Source of the DNA: Oxyruncus cristatus
Lineage: Eukaryota; Chordata; Aves; Passeriformes; Cotingidae
NCBI GenBank assembly: GCA_013399855.1
Contig: VXAY01002814.1
Coordinates: 776,568-840,567, forward strand
Direction of reading: 5' to 3'
Length of the DNA: 64,000 nucleotides
The notes under the pieces are model-generated. The model did not search any database. It was given only the letters and a program-made list of their open reading frames with translations, and was not told the DNA's origin. The position numbers were made by a program, and so were the translations under genes. Positions 25,701 to 38,256 of the stretch are shown here, piece by piece; within the stretch, counting starts at the first letter, position 1, and each line of letters starts with the position of its first letter.

Positions 25701-28499
25701 GGTTCAGTGACTGGTCACACCTACCCACCTTTGCTGAAGGGAATGAGATGCTAAAGGTGGAACTGAGGAGAAAACTTGGCTTATTACATCCACTTTAGCC
25801 TGTTATTTCTGGGCTATGCTATACCAACGTAATAGCAGACATAGGCTGAAGCTATTGAAGACTGTTCTTAATGACTACGTTCTGTCTGAGAAATTCTTTC
25901 ATATAAGTAATTTTCAGCACTACAAATGCACAGGAGACAATGAAAGTTGTTTCTAAAAAATGTTAAAGCTGACATCAATCATTTATACATAATGCACAAA
26001 GCAATGAGGGCAAACTCTTCAGTGCAGATAAGAGATGTCACAGTAAACTTATGTTCCAAGGCAGTGGTATCAGTTACGATCGATCACTTGGTAGCCAGTG
26101 GAAGTTACATTTTTACTTTAGTCTTTAAACTCTTTTGACTGCACTACCAAAAGTATTGTTTTAATCTAAAGTGCTAGATCAATATTTCTGATCAATAGGC
26201 ATTCATTTCCAACTAACAAGGACAATGGTTAGTGGATTCCTTTAAACATTTTCATTTCAAGGAATCTCTGCTGTTCTAGAAATCAGATCTCTAACAAAGA
26301 GTACAAGGAAAAGGAAAACGAGCACAAATCATATTAGAGAACTTCTAGATAAATTCAGCTCTTCCCCACCACAATTCTTCTTTCTCCTGCGATGCCAAAT
26401 CCATAAATATTTTGTATGACCTTTACATTTTAAGTAATTACAAAATTCAACAGCATAGCATTAATTCTTCCTACCAAAGCATACAAAGCAAAACCAAAAA
26501 AAAGCCAAACCACAAATGACCAAAAACAAATTGACAAATGTCAGTTGTTGAAAATTTAATTCCTAGTGATAACAAAGTACAAATCAACAGGCACAGCTTA
26601 GAAAACCCTGGTTCACTTTGTAGAAGATCTGGTATAGCTTCCATGAATTTCAGAGAAATTCCTGCACTTTCAGCCCAGTTGAGTTTAGACCCAAGAACAG
26701 CAACACCTGGCCCAGTCAGCAGCCAAGAGCTGGTCCTCTTTATGGTGACCCTTTCTTTTTGACCATAGACAGATCTTGAGGACTGAACACTCCTCCCATT
26801 TCCAGGAAAAGCCAGACACCATCTTGCCAGAACATCTGGAAGGTCTTTCTGCCCCACCCCAATTAGTCCTGGGCTTTTCAGAGCAGGACACAATTCCGCT
26901 TTAAATGTCCCAGGGACTCTGATGGACATTAAAGACATGTTTGGCTACAGAGAAATTAGGACTGCTGCCACAGTGGTGCATACTGTACAAGACCACTCCC
27001 TTGTATTTTACAAGCCTAAGTAGGAGAGAACATGTTGTTTTCAGTGCCGGCAGCTGCGTTGAGCAGTCCCCACTATGCTCAACATTCTCCAACTTTCCAT
27101 CACCCACACACAATAATTTGCTTCTTCTCACACTCTCTTCTCCTCAAGACATTGGCTATTGTTTACATGGAAAGAAATACTAGAGTTATAATTAAAAAAC
27201 CACTGGATTACTTCAGGCTGGGCTGTCAGCATCTCCCACTGCAGCAACTGTGTGCGTGGTGCCCTCCATCTGCTTATGGCAGTCCTGGCACCACTCATGG
27301 CACCACTGATGTGGTGGCAGTTGTTTAACCAGTTGTCTGTAGGCACCTCTTACACAGGGCGTAAAAGCCAGGCTGCCACAGGAACTGCACATTGGCATCT
27401 TCCCCAAAGGATGGATGTTGAGGGAACTTAAAACCATGACTGGCTCTGTGCCTGGTGGTCCCTGCCTATACGAGGGCACTCACATGGTGTCTACCTGCCT
27501 ATGTGACACCGGTGCAAATCAGAGCAGAGCATAAAGCCTGTGCTCTTCCTTCTCCTCCTTCACAGCTGGTGACAGAGCTGTGGTTTGGATGGGGTGCAAT
27601 TAAAACACAATAAATACTGCACTCTATTGTTCACATGGACTTCATTCCCCTTCATACATCCATGGCATTACTTTGAGTTTTGAATCAACCCCAAAATTCA
27701 AAGTTAAGTCAGACAATTTGTCTGTTTTAATTTGTATTTATCATAACCAGTAAATTACATTTGGATTTCTCCCAGAAACATAAATCAGTCAAGATTTGTT
27801 CAAATGCATGTATCCCAACGAAGTTTAGAAAGAGTCTGGGCCAAGCTCAGGGGCTCATGCCATCTTTGCTCTTAATCTATAGATGAGATATAGGGGAAGC
27901 CAGCTGCTAAAGTGGGTTGCATGCAGATTATGCTTTTCTCACTGAGAAATGATGGGAAAAGAATTTTGGCTCCATTAAATACAAAGTGTCCCCTCAGACA
28001 GAGGGCTTAACACAAAATGAATGGAAGGTCAAACTTTTGTCGGGCTATTAATCTGGACTGTGACTTATGCAGATTGGAAAATATATGAGAAATGTAAACA
28101 GAGTGTTCACTCTGCATTAGATAGCAGGAGATAGGCTGAGTCGGAATAGATAACCTTTTGTGAACACTGGGAAGCTGGATTTTATGTGAGAGTTGTCTGA
28201 GTCTGACTCTTTATGGTGCCTATTCATCTAGTACAGTACTCAAGTATGAAGGAGTGGGTGAAGCAGGAGGGACAAGAGGAAGAGGGCTGCTGGATAGATA
28301 CATAAATTTACCATAAATGGTAAAACTTTCATTGACTTTAACTAAGCCAAGAAATCAGTTCTGCTTTTAAAGGCAATACAGCAAAGAGTGATATGGGCAA
28401 CACAGGACTTTGGGCAATACTAATCTAAATGAAAAAGTGGCGCATTTATGAACACCCGAAATCACACTAAATCTAAACACAATCTTATACATCATAAAA
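22741..28499. other. Unique noncoding DNA
   Basis: No gene recognised. It includes the longest open frame of the window (26471-26938, minus, 155 codons), which lacks any recognisable domain and ends in a hydrophobic tail; I treat it as chance. The segment 27210-27590 is GC-richer and contains a 13-base direct repeat (GGCACCACTCAT then GGCACCACTGAT near 27287-27310). Confidence 0.45.
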
Positions 28500-29022
28500 C
28501 ACACATTCTATTGCATTTTCCACTCTCTTTGTTGTTCAGTTTCTTTCTCCCCAGCTATTTTGGCATTGTTTTCTATTTTTCAGGTGTTTTCCACTCACAA
28601 TTACTCCCCTGTTTCAAAATACTGGTTCCTGTTCATTTATTTTGCTGACCATGCTTTTTCCATCCTTTGCTGCAGTCTTCTCCTCAACTAGTCATGACCT
28701 TTGTTTTTCTTCTGGGCTCTTTATTTTGTTCTGCTTCTCTTATTTCTTTTCTTTCCCTTTTTTTTCCCCCATACTGACTCCTTTCTATCTGTCATTTCTT
28801 TTCCTTTTTGTGGTGTTCTCTTTATTTATCTCACTGCTACTTCCTTTTTACTTTTTCTACTCTTCCTACTTCAGTACTTGCTTTCTCTCTGTTACTTGCT
28901 TATATGTTCTGGTTTCTAAAGGGAAGAACTGGATTTGAAAGAAATGGTGGGAGTTTCTGTCATCGTGTAATCATTTTCAAAATGGTTTTAAAAGTATAAA
29001 AGCAAAAAAATTTATCAGTAAG
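28500..29022. repeat. Pyrimidine-rich low-complexity domain
   Basis: From about 28520 to 28920 the plus strand is strongly biased to T and C, with many CTTTT, TTTCT and TTCC words but no fixed period. Overlapping open frames here are Phe/Leu/Ser-rich by composition alone and are not taken as genes. It leads directly toward the pentanucleotide array. Confidence 0.6.
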
Positions 29023-29023
29023 G

Positions 29024-29266
29024 TCTTTTCTTTTCTTTTCTTTTCTTTTCTTTTCTTTTCTTTTCTTTTCTTTTCTTTTCTTTTCTTTTCTTTTCTTTTC
29101 TTTTCTTTTCTTTTCTTTTCTTTTCTTTTCTTTTCTTTTCTTTTCTTTTCTTTTCTTTTCTTTCCTTTCCTTTCCTTTCCTTTCCTTTCCTTTCCTTTCC
29201 TTTCCTTTCCTTTCCTTTTCTTTCCTTTTCTTTCCTTTTCTTTCCTTTCCTTTTCTTCTTCTTTTT
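29024..29266. repeat. (TTTTC)n / (TTTCC)n pentanucleotide array
   Basis: About 27 TTTTC units (29026-29160), 11 TTTCC units (29161-29215), then alternating TTTCC and TTTTC to about 29260. The whole tract is pure pyrimidine on the plus strand. The minus-strand open frame across it is a Lys/Glu/Arg repeat artefact. Length is likely polymorphic. Confidence 0.98.
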
Positions 29267-29986
29267 TTAATGCAGGCAATAGATGTTTCATTATTTCATT
29301 TCATCTGTGATTTTCTCTGGGCTTTGACAGCAGCGTTTCAGTTTGGTTAAAATCAAACAAATACTGGATAATTTGAATGATCCATATCCGAAGCTGATCA
29401 GACAGCACACAGTCAACTAAATACCTCAAAACCTTCTCTGTATGTCCCCATAACATCACTAGGTGACTAAAGATGATTCAGTAACCTCCTGTCACCTACT
29501 CCAGCTGGGCATACCTATAAGCCTAGTGCAGAAGAAAAAGATACTGGATGTTTTCCACCTTTCTAAGATCTAGGCTTGTAACTTAGGTGCTCTGGAAGCA
29601 CCCAGGTCTGCGAAGACATGGGTAGTTTAGCTCTCAGGTTTCTGTGCTGCACTCTGAACTGCAGTTCAGCAAGATGTTTAAAAGTAGTTAGTATGAATAA
29701 TTCTCTTTGAGCTCACCACCTACCCGGTGCTCTTCAGCAAACATCAGGATTGCAGGGCCTTCTGACATTGCAAAACAAAGCAGATGGAAAGAAGGCAGAT
29801 GAGGAGCTAAACTAGTACATGAGAACAGTCTGCTGTATACCATCAGCCACAGCTCTGCCAAATCTGAAGGCTGCTACTGGCCTGTGCACTGGAGTTTGGA
29901 AACTTACTGAGCCGGGTACCTGAGGTACAACTCAACTAGAAGTGTGTACAGTACATGCAGCATATTAAACAGCTGATGTTACATGC
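29267..29986. other. Unique noncoding DNA
   Basis: No gene, repeat or clear regulatory block recognised. Confidence 0.5.
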
Positions 29987-30010
29987 TTTGGGGGAATATT
30001 TCCCCCCAAA
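29987..30010. other. Perfect 8-bp stem hairpin
   Basis: TTTGGGGG at 29987-29994 and CCCCCAAA at 30003-30010 are exact complements around an 8-base AATATTTC loop. It sits 33 bases before a duplicated octamer unit. No known RNA family was recognised. Confidence 0.6.
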
Positions 30011-30042
30011 TAACTGTGGGAAATATTAATTATTTATGGTAT

Positions 30043-30105
30043 ATTTGCATAACTGCATAATGTGTCTAGATATAAATAACAGATTATTTGCATAACTGCA
30101 TAATG
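30043..30105. repeat. Direct repeat containing POU octamers
   Basis: The 20-base unit ATTTGCATAACTGCATAATG occurs exactly at 30043-30062 and 30086-30105 (43-base period). Each copy begins with ATTTGCAT, the reverse complement of the octamer ATGCAAAT bound by POU factors. Exact identity over 20 bases suggests a recent or selected duplication. Confidence 0.9.
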
Positions 30106-30489
30106 CCACTAATCACGGGAAGAAAAAAAGAACAAAATATTTCTGGCATTTGATCACACTGTGTCATATATGCTGTGTGATTCTTCCTCAAGCTCTCCCA
30201 GAGAGAAGTCAAAGCTCAGCTAAGCTCTGTAGTCCTATACTTTGTAAGAGGAACAACAGGTAAATTTTCAAACACTTTGCAAATGCTGTGTGAACAGTAC
30301 TCCAACTGGAAGGCCTTGCAAACCCCTACAGGCTGGATGGTGTTTTGCACAGATTATTTGTCCAAAATTGGAGGAGATAAACAGTCCATGTGCACAATGT
30401 GCATAAATTGCTACAAGCAAAACTCACACCTCTGTCATCCATCCTGAATTATACTATCACCACCTGCCTCTTAGGCAGCAGTTTTCATT

Positions 30490-30628
30490 CTTCCATCAAA
30501 GCACTTATCAAGGGAAGAGGTACTGTTACACAGGTAAGGACATTCAGGCCCAGAAACAGGAAGAGATTCTGCCAGAGTCAGAGAGCAAATCAGCAAGTCA
30601 GCTGGGAAGATGGGCCAAAGCTAAGAAT
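30490..30628. repeat. Ancient amniote repeat tail (MIR/L2/CR1-like)
   Basis: The order of words CAAAGCACTT, ACACAGGTAAGGACATTCAGG, CCCAGAAACAGG, GAGTCAGAGAGC and CAAGTCAGCTGGGAA follows the familiar ancient repeat tail in which an AAAGC-CTTT core is followed by a fraction reading like GGAAACTGAGGCACAGAGAGG and then TGCCCAAGGTCACACAGC. Divergence is heavy. Exact family is not assigned. The 149-codon open frame at 30390-30839 overlaps it and is not considered real. Confidence 0.55.
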
Positions 30629-30646
30629 CAGTTTGGAAAGGGAAGG

Positions 30647-30687
30647 CAGCCCATGCCAGAAAGATATCAGCCCATGCAGAAAGATAT
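30647..30687. repeat. Tandem duplication, about 21-bp period
   Basis: CAGCCCATGCCAGAAAGATAT is followed immediately by a copy lacking one C. Small recent duplication. Confidence 0.95.
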
Positions 30688-30839
30688 CAGTCCAGAGGAA
30701 TAGCTGTGTCCACACTTTCCTCCCATCATCAGGGAGCTCAGAGAAACACCACAGTCATCCTACTCTTGCTCAAGGCATCATGAAGCAGAAACAAGCATCA
30801 AACTATGAGCCGAGTTTGTCAAGCTTTAATATTCCCTAA

Positions 30840-30901
30840 TAACCACTGTTTTTTTCTCTGTTAAAGATTTCGTGATAACTGCTGTTCTTTTCTCTGTTAA
30901 A
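30840..30901. repeat. Direct repeat, 36-bp period
   Basis: Two 26-base copies (30840-30865 and 30876-30901) share about 23 positions, ending in TTCTCTGTTAAA. Third small duplication within 900 bases. Confidence 0.85.
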
Positions 30902-33900
30902 TACTATTTACCTCAATGCTGGAGTTTCTAACATATACAACACTGACTTCATTTTTAATGGTATTTTGGTCTAATTTCAGAGACTGATTTCCCAGAACAA
31001 ACTCAAGTAACAAATGTATAATTATTCTCATAAATAACTCAGCACCTTACTGTAGGTTTCAAACAAGTTTCCCCACAAGGCACAAGTGCCCTATATTAAA
31101 TTCTTTTAAAGTGTAAGTTGATTAAGGTAAAAATTAGTTGTTATTACCTTATGGACATTTTAGTTTTTACAGCATTTCAAAGCTGGTCCTATCAGGAGTA
31201 GACTTGTTGCCGCCCACTGGTACAATCATCAGGAAAATTAATAATCACATTCAGTCTGACTATAAATCACTGTGGTACAGGCAATTAATTTCTGCAGAAA
31301 AATGAAAGATCTATAAGTAGTGTTATTGTGTAAACTACATGTTGTGAAAACTCAGATTCAGCACAGACAAATTAGAAAACCAATGCTCCTAATTCCAGAA
31401 TGTGATAATGCTGGGTCATTCGAGGCTGGACAGCCAGAAATTCTGAATAAATTATGCTGGCAGCTCCTAGCAGCTTATGGTTGTTTTATCATGTTTATGC
31501 TGCATTTGTAATTTGTGAACCCGATAGAAGCATATGTGCTAACTTAGAGAAAGTGAGTCTGGGTAAAACAATCACAGCTAAGTTTTTTCGTTCCACTACT
31601 AAAACGAGGCAGTTTGTTGCACTTGTTTATATCCGTGCCATTACTCAAGGGCAGATTTCTATACAGTGTGCTCCTTTCCCAGCAAGGCCATGGTGGTGCT
31701 GGTGAGAACTGAAGAGAGCTGACGTGTACACGTGCAGACCACCACATGGCCCTTGGGAGCGAGATTTTTATTTCTCTACCAACACCCACTACAATCCTGA
31801 AAAATCATATATTTGCTAAAGGTTAGATAAACGAAGCATCAAGGCCATAAAGTTTAGCTTGTAAAGAGAAAGTAAAGCAGTTAAAATCTCTATGTTTTTA
31901 TTGGCTTACCTTTTAATACAGTATGTCCTCTGGCTCTGTGAGAGATACTGTTATAGAAGACTGAAATTTAGTTTCATTTGCTACAAATAAGTCAAATGAT
32001 TCCCAAAATCTCTGGATTTCAGTTTTCAATATTTAGGAAATCAATTAAACAAAATTCACATACCAGAGAAACAAAACAATACTTTGCCACTAGGTTTTAG
32101 TCCATTAGACAAATTATTCCCAAAGGATTAATTTCAGTCGAATTCACCATACCTGAAATCATTTCAACAACATTTAATAATACCTTGAACTGGAGCCCTA
32201 ATGAAAAGTAAGATCTTTACCCATTTGTTGCTGGGTTTTTAAAAGCCAGAATGAAAAGGGATAACAAGGGAAGTAACCACAAAGTCTATGGAAATGAAAA
32301 GAGATAAAATAAGTCACATTGTGATTATTCACATAAAAAAAATGAAATATTTTAAGTAAATATTTTAAAATGCATTTTAAACAGATGGATAGACTACCTT
32401 TTTCAGCCACTTATAAAATGTCTTCTGCTGCTTGATCCAGCTTTGAAATCAAGTACTTTGAAGTAGAAGTATCTAGACTCCACAGGGAAGTTCATTATTG
32501 AAGAAGAGCATATCCATGAATAAGGAAGCTCTCTCTTGGAAAATCTTGCAGGATATTTTAAAAAATTTCTAGGATGGAAGCAGAATGGACAAATAATTAT
32601 CTGTCATGTGGGGCTCCTGGTCATTTTGTAAGAGCAAAAACAATTTAACAGGCCATAACAATTCATTTGTTATGTAGTCAATATTCAGGTATGTGTGTGA
32701 AGCTATGAAGTACCCCAGACAGAATGCATCTCCATACTTTACTGGATGAAACAACATGCAACCAGAAAGCTACCACCCATAGTCAGAAAAAAACCAAAAC
32801 AGTTTCCTCATTAGGAAATAGATGTAAATAATTCAGGGACATGATGTTTTCCATTGAGATACATGATGCATTTAATGCATATTAAACAGTTGAAGGAAAC
32901 TCCGAAGAAATGTACCTGCTTACACAAAGATCTACACAGAGTTTTATATTAATACACGGGATTTTGGACCACATTGCTGTCCACAATGATATCGTTTGTT
33001 TACTAAAGAAAAGTTGTGTTTAAGACATTGAGAAAATCCTTTGCACTTTCAGCAAACCTGCAAACAAACATAAACATAACAAAATGATAGAAAAAAATTC
33101 GTTTGCCGCTTTGTCTCTTCCCTTTCTTCCTGCTACCCTCAGAGGAAATCTGGATCTTGCAAATGAAGCTACTAGACACATCTGTAGCCCTCTTTTGAGA
33201 AATAATTCAAATAATTGACGTTAACAAAATTTTGCAATTGGTCAGGTAACCTGTATGGGCTTTACTGGGCAATCATCGACATAGTGCAGGAAGTACAAAG
33301 GCCATTCCCATGCCTGGATGAGTGGTCTGTGTCTACCCATGCTGCTTCTACCTGTACGGGCTTAGTGGGCTGGGATTGTCCACTGTACACTTTCTGTACA
33401 GTCTGAAAGCCTCACATACCACCCACATGTGTCCCAAAGTTGCTCTGCACTGTTCAAGTGCAGCTAAATGTGTTCTTTCGTTTGAGTTTCAAATGACATT
33501 TTCATTTTAAATTTAAGGACTGAGCCACAGCCAAGTCTGTGTTATCATCTAGGTTTATACGGTCATTATAGAGCTTTGATAAACATCGAGGCATATCATA
33601 TAGTTGAGTGCAATCTATCTAATCTATCCGTCTATCTCCTTGCAATTCTTCCCATATACAGGACATAAATCTTAGGCAGGGATTTGAGGATGTATTAGGA
33701 TAGTATCAAAAGAGATGAAAATCACAGCTGTTCCAGCTAAAAGCCCTTCCTGATTTGTTAAACAAACATAAAACTGAGTTGAGAATTTCCCAGATTCACC
33801 TGGTTCAGCTGTATACAAAGAGCAGTTAAATTAAATGATCTTTCTCACAAAGGTCAAAAGTTAAGTGTCCCTGGTTACATGAGGCCTCATGCCTAATGGG

Positions 33901-34964
33901 ATGATAATCCAATTCTATGGCATCTAGAAAGAATCCTTCTCCTAGTTATTAAATATGCATGTCTATCCCAAGCAAAATATATTGGAGCAGTGAGAAGTGG
34001 AGATAAAACAATGCACCAGAGTAGAGTTGCAAAAATGTCAACTTGAAACAGAAGAGCAGAGAAGAAAAAACAAACTAAACCTCCCACAGACAGTTCCAAG
34101 GGGTAAAAAGAATTAGAAAATTATTTGCGAAGTCAAATGCTCATTACAAAACCTGAAAGAGGACCACACTCACACTGAAGTTACATGACTTTTCCCAGGC
34201 AATGTTTATTCCAATTTTGATGTAACATTTTAATAATCACATTAACTACTGATTAAAAAAGAACAGGAACTTCATCTTTCAGGATAGTAATTCCACAGAA
34301 GGTTTTGTTTCCACAGACAATCACCCATATAATCTGTAAGATTTTCCTATTTTCATGAGGATAAAATCGCAAGTCCCATTTGCAAAGAAACAAAATGTCA
34401 TTGTGGCAATTAAAGTTCTTTTAACCAGAAACCTTACAGGCTACCAACCTTTTTATCCTTCAGAGCTGCCAACTGCCAGAATTACATGGAGTTAAGACTA
34501 GTAAAATGCACAAGAACTTTTAGTAATGCATTTCAGTGCTCTTCCACTGTGTCACACTGCTTTCCATCAACAGCCTGGGAAATTCTAAACAGGTAAATGA
34601 AATAGGCAGATGCCAGACCCTCTGATCAAATGTGAGCATGGGGGAATGCTAACTGCATTTGAATGGCACTACCTGCCAGGTGTTGGATGTTTTCTGCAAA
34701 AAGACTAATCCTTTCTGTTGCAGCCTCTCCCAATAGTTAATCAGTTTCTTCCCTAGGAGTATGGGCCTTATGTGTAGTTAGACTGCTGTGCCTTGTCTGG
34801 GAAGCCACCAGTCCTTGTTATGCCCTTCTCTACTACTTTATATAGTGTAATACCCAGAAATGCTTTTTTCTTGGAACATCCAGTACACTGTTATCACTCA
34901 ATCATCTTTCTGACATACTGATTTTGCAAAGCCCCCTCACCGCAAAACATTTTGTCTCGTTCTT
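30902..34964. other. Unique noncoding DNA
   Basis: No gene recognised. A short imperfect (ATCT)n stretch lies near 33614-33640. AT-rich single-copy sequence otherwise. Confidence 0.5.
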
Positions 34965-35150
34965 AATTAATTTGTAGTGTTATTTTTGCACTTAACCTCC
35001 TTATTAAAACAGGAACACCAAAGCTGAACACAGATTTCCAGCACAGCCTCAAGACAATGAGCATATAGATAAAATCTCCCCTTTATTTCTCAATTCTCCC
35101 CTGTTTATACAGTAAGTACTGTAGTAGCCACTTTAACCACCTGAAGGTCA
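34965..35150 (-). mobile_element. Degenerate CR1 LINE remnant
   Basis: On the plus strand the words CCAAAGCTGAACACAG, TTCCAGCACAGCCTCA and ATGAGCATATAG follow the order of the antisense CR1 consensus, in which a CTGAACACAGTACTCCAG-like block is followed by a CCTCACCAGTGC and GAGTA block. So the element is in minus orientation. It is strongly diverged, and its ends are approximate. Confidence 0.45.
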
Positions 35151-36260
35151 GGATCAGTGCCTAAACTTTTGCACAACTGGTGTTTTCCTGAGCACAGTTC
35201 CCCCTTCCATACACACAGATGACATTACTCATTCTGAGGTAACCTTGCATTCAGAGGTCCTACAGCACGTTGTATTTGAACACAGACTGTCACTGCTCCA
35301 TGAGCTCTTACGCCACCAGCCTGCCAGCTAGCTGCTCATTCTCCTTCAACATTCACTGTGCAGCCATGACTCTACTTTAAAAATAACCACTCCCTCTTCC
35401 TGGGAGAAGCGGAGAGGGGAGAAGCAGCTGAGGAGCCAGGGCAATGGCAGCTGCCTGAACACATTTCTCCTCCTGTCTGTGCTGAGCTCCTGTTGCACAT
35501 CATTTCCCACCCAGAGTCACAAAGCGCTGATGAATTTGAGCTGCTGGTCAAGTTGGGAGGGAGAGGTTTGCTCTGGGCTGAGGCCCATGGAGCCATCCGA
35601 GCAGGTAAGGTGGGTTTGGTGATTTACTTCACAGTCACCTCCCTCCACCTCCCCTGTCCCCACTAACAGCTGCTCTCCCACTTTCCTCCTGAGACTCCCT
35701 GTGTGGCAGGGGCCAGCTACAAGTTCAATTCTTCAGAGCTCTGTGGGGGCAGGGGGAGTGGCAGGACATAGCTGCCCAGCACTGGTGCTGTTTTGCCACT
35801 GATAGCCTTGTCCCAGGCACCACATGAAGCTGGCCACGCTGCACAGACTGCTGGCAGGGCACTCCCCTGCAAGCCCCAGCCTCCTGCTCTTCTGTGAATG
35901 GGCACTTCAGAGTCCTCCAACAGAAACAAGCCCCTCAAGGAGCAGAGACCAGCAACCAAGTCTCCCCAGTCAGCCAGCCATAGATTAAAACAAATACTGA
36001 AACAACCAAGGAACCAGTAAGCCCTCAAAACTTTGTATGCAACTCAACCAAAGGAGCTGGAAAAATCACCTCTGGATTTTTTTCTGATTGCCCTTCCACA
36101 ACAGGCAACACAAATTCTGCTTGGCTTGGTTTTGTACTGAGCACCGCCCAGCCCTGAACATCAAGCAGTAACACAATAGAGAGAGTGAGTAGCATGACCT
36201 ATAAAAGCAGAGAGAACTGTGGGATGTGGCTGCTGTACCCCACCTCTGCATCTGAGCAAC
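35151..36260. other. GC-richer noncoding segment with a splice-donor-like site
   Basis: Bases 35370-36030 are richer in G and C than the surroundings. GAGCAG followed by GTAAGG at about 35598-35608 fits the vertebrate 5' splice consensus very well, and a TTTAAAAATA stretch lies near 35376. A short noncoding first exon is conceivable. Open frames on the minus strand (35372-35596, 35717-36028) show no known domain. Confidence 0.3.
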
Positions 36261-38156
36261 AGGATGGTCGTAAGGTTGGGTTTGAGGGTGAAGCAGTTGC
36301 AGATTTCACTGCACTCATAGGTTGCCATTTCAAATTTCCTTCACAATAGGAATTTCAGGAGACTCATCAAGTTTCCCACTTGCTCACATTACTCATCACT
36401 GTGGTATTTGAGCACCTTAGACCAGCTGTTTCATGTGAAAATCTCAGGAGATTTTGGATGTATATTCCTAGTTCCTGTTAAGTTTTGGGTCCAACACAGA
36501 CTTCAAACTACTAAGATGTTTTGAGGACCTTAGATATAGAGGTTCTGCTTTGGACTGATCTTCCTTCCTTTACCAAAAAATCATGGTTTAGATCATTTCC
36601 ACTGAAGTCACTCTCTGTGCATCTGTCTTCTTCATCAGTATATTCCCAGTGTGTTCCTTGGTGCACACTGTTTTAATTAGTGTTGCACAGTCTTGTATAT
36701 TCAGCAAAAAACCCAAAATATGACAAATGTGATTAAATGTTTCAGTTTTGAGAACATCAGCTTAGGTAAGCTTTTACACAATAAGACATTAATAATCTTT
36801 TGCATATGATATAAACCAATTTTCTGTGATTGATTAACTGTGTGCTGATCTTAACAACGATAACAATGGATGAACACTTTACTCACTGTGCAGGCAGATA
36901 TAGTTAGAGAAATACACATAAAAAATTACTATAGAATTAGGAAGCAAATAAATGTTTAAGTCAAATATTTGTGTTTTTATCCCTGGAATCTAATGATGAC
37001 AAAGTTTATTGGATATTTTACATTTTACTCAGCAGCAATCATTTGGTTGTTATTGATAGAAGAAAACAGAGAAGAAGTGGGTTACGAATTTCAATAAATA
37101 CATCATGTTACTAAATTTATATGCACCAGTACGTACATTTGTGGCTGTAAAGTACGTATTAGATGCAAAATGAAACAGGGGAGGATAAAGTACCTCAAGC
37201 CCCCCAAATATTGTAACCAAGGCTCTACGTATTAAAGTTATCATAATGTGTCAGGCGTGTATACACAGCACTGCTCTCTACTGGGTTAAGTCAGAAATGC
37301 TTATCTTTGACTCTAAATGCCTACACTGCGATTAAGTGACAATTATTTTTCCTTAGCTCACTTGATAAGAATTTGTTTACAGAGCAACTAACAGGTTTAA
37401 TTTAGGTGGCTGTACTATGTAACCTACTGCCAACAAACCCTAGGTAGGGCAATTGCACCTTAACTTATATTACTATGTACAAGATCTAAAATTACATTAG
37501 GAATGAAACATAACTTTTTTTTTAAACAGCTCCTACTCATTTAAATGGTATCAACTACCCATTCAGACTGCCTGTGTTTCTGTTTCATGCCTCTAGTCCC
37601 CATAGGCAGAGCCATCCCAAACACCAAGCAGTTCAAAGAAGCAGATAATTAACTACTGCCTATTGTACAAATTGCACATTTTCAATTAATGTTCTACCTC
37701 ACAGGCAGGGCAGTTAGTTTTAATCAGTCTCATGACATCAACTATTGTGGTTACTGTTCTCAAATACTAGAAGGCACCTTGATGGTGCCATGCAGGCAGA
37801 CTGCAGCACATAGCCCCTTCATTTGGTATCTGCTGTGTGTAGTGCTCCTTCCTAACGTTTGAAAGAAAAAGGGTATAAAGGGAGAGAATCTCTGAACGTT
37901 ACTCTTCTTGGGAGAGGCTGTGCATACAGAGACCAAATGGTTTTTAATTCCTGTGCTCAGCTTTCATAGCTTCAGGCCTAATCCGTGCTATAGAAGGTAA
38001 CAGAGATCAGGTGGACACAAAGGAGATTCAGATCCATTTTCTCTTTGCATCTGGTTTGCAGCATGCTCCATTAGCAGCACTGCAGACTGGTGTAGTTTAA
38101 AGCAACCTTGAGAGTACTCTAGCTAACTCTGGTGGACCCTAGAAACTACAAAAACA

Positions 38157-38256
38157 GCTTTCCTTCTTATTTGCTTGGGTTTCTTTGTTTCTTCTGTTTG
38201 TTTGTTGTTGAGGGTTTTTTGTTGTTATTTTGAGGATTTTTTTTTTTTTTTTTTTT
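38157..38256. repeat. T/G-rich low-complexity tract with T20
   Basis: TTTG and GTT words followed by twenty T at 38237-38256. Confidence 0.9.

Noticed and set aside
26471..26938. 155-codon open frame on the minus strand, the longest in the window
   Set aside because: No recognisable domain, ordinary codon texture for random sequence, overlapping frames in other phases, and no splice or polyadenylation context. One frame of this length in 64 kb is not surprising.
28642..28938. Hydrophobic Phe/Leu-rich frames suggesting membrane proteins
   Set aside because: Hydrophobicity follows from T-rich low-complexity DNA; several frames overlap with the same property.
28977..29291. 104-codon Lys/Glu/Arg-rich frame on the minus strand
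   Set aside because: Purely a translation of the pentanucleotide array.
30390..30839. 149-codon open frame on the plus strand
   Set aside because: It overlaps an ancient repeat tail and a small tandem duplication; the protein resembles nothing known.
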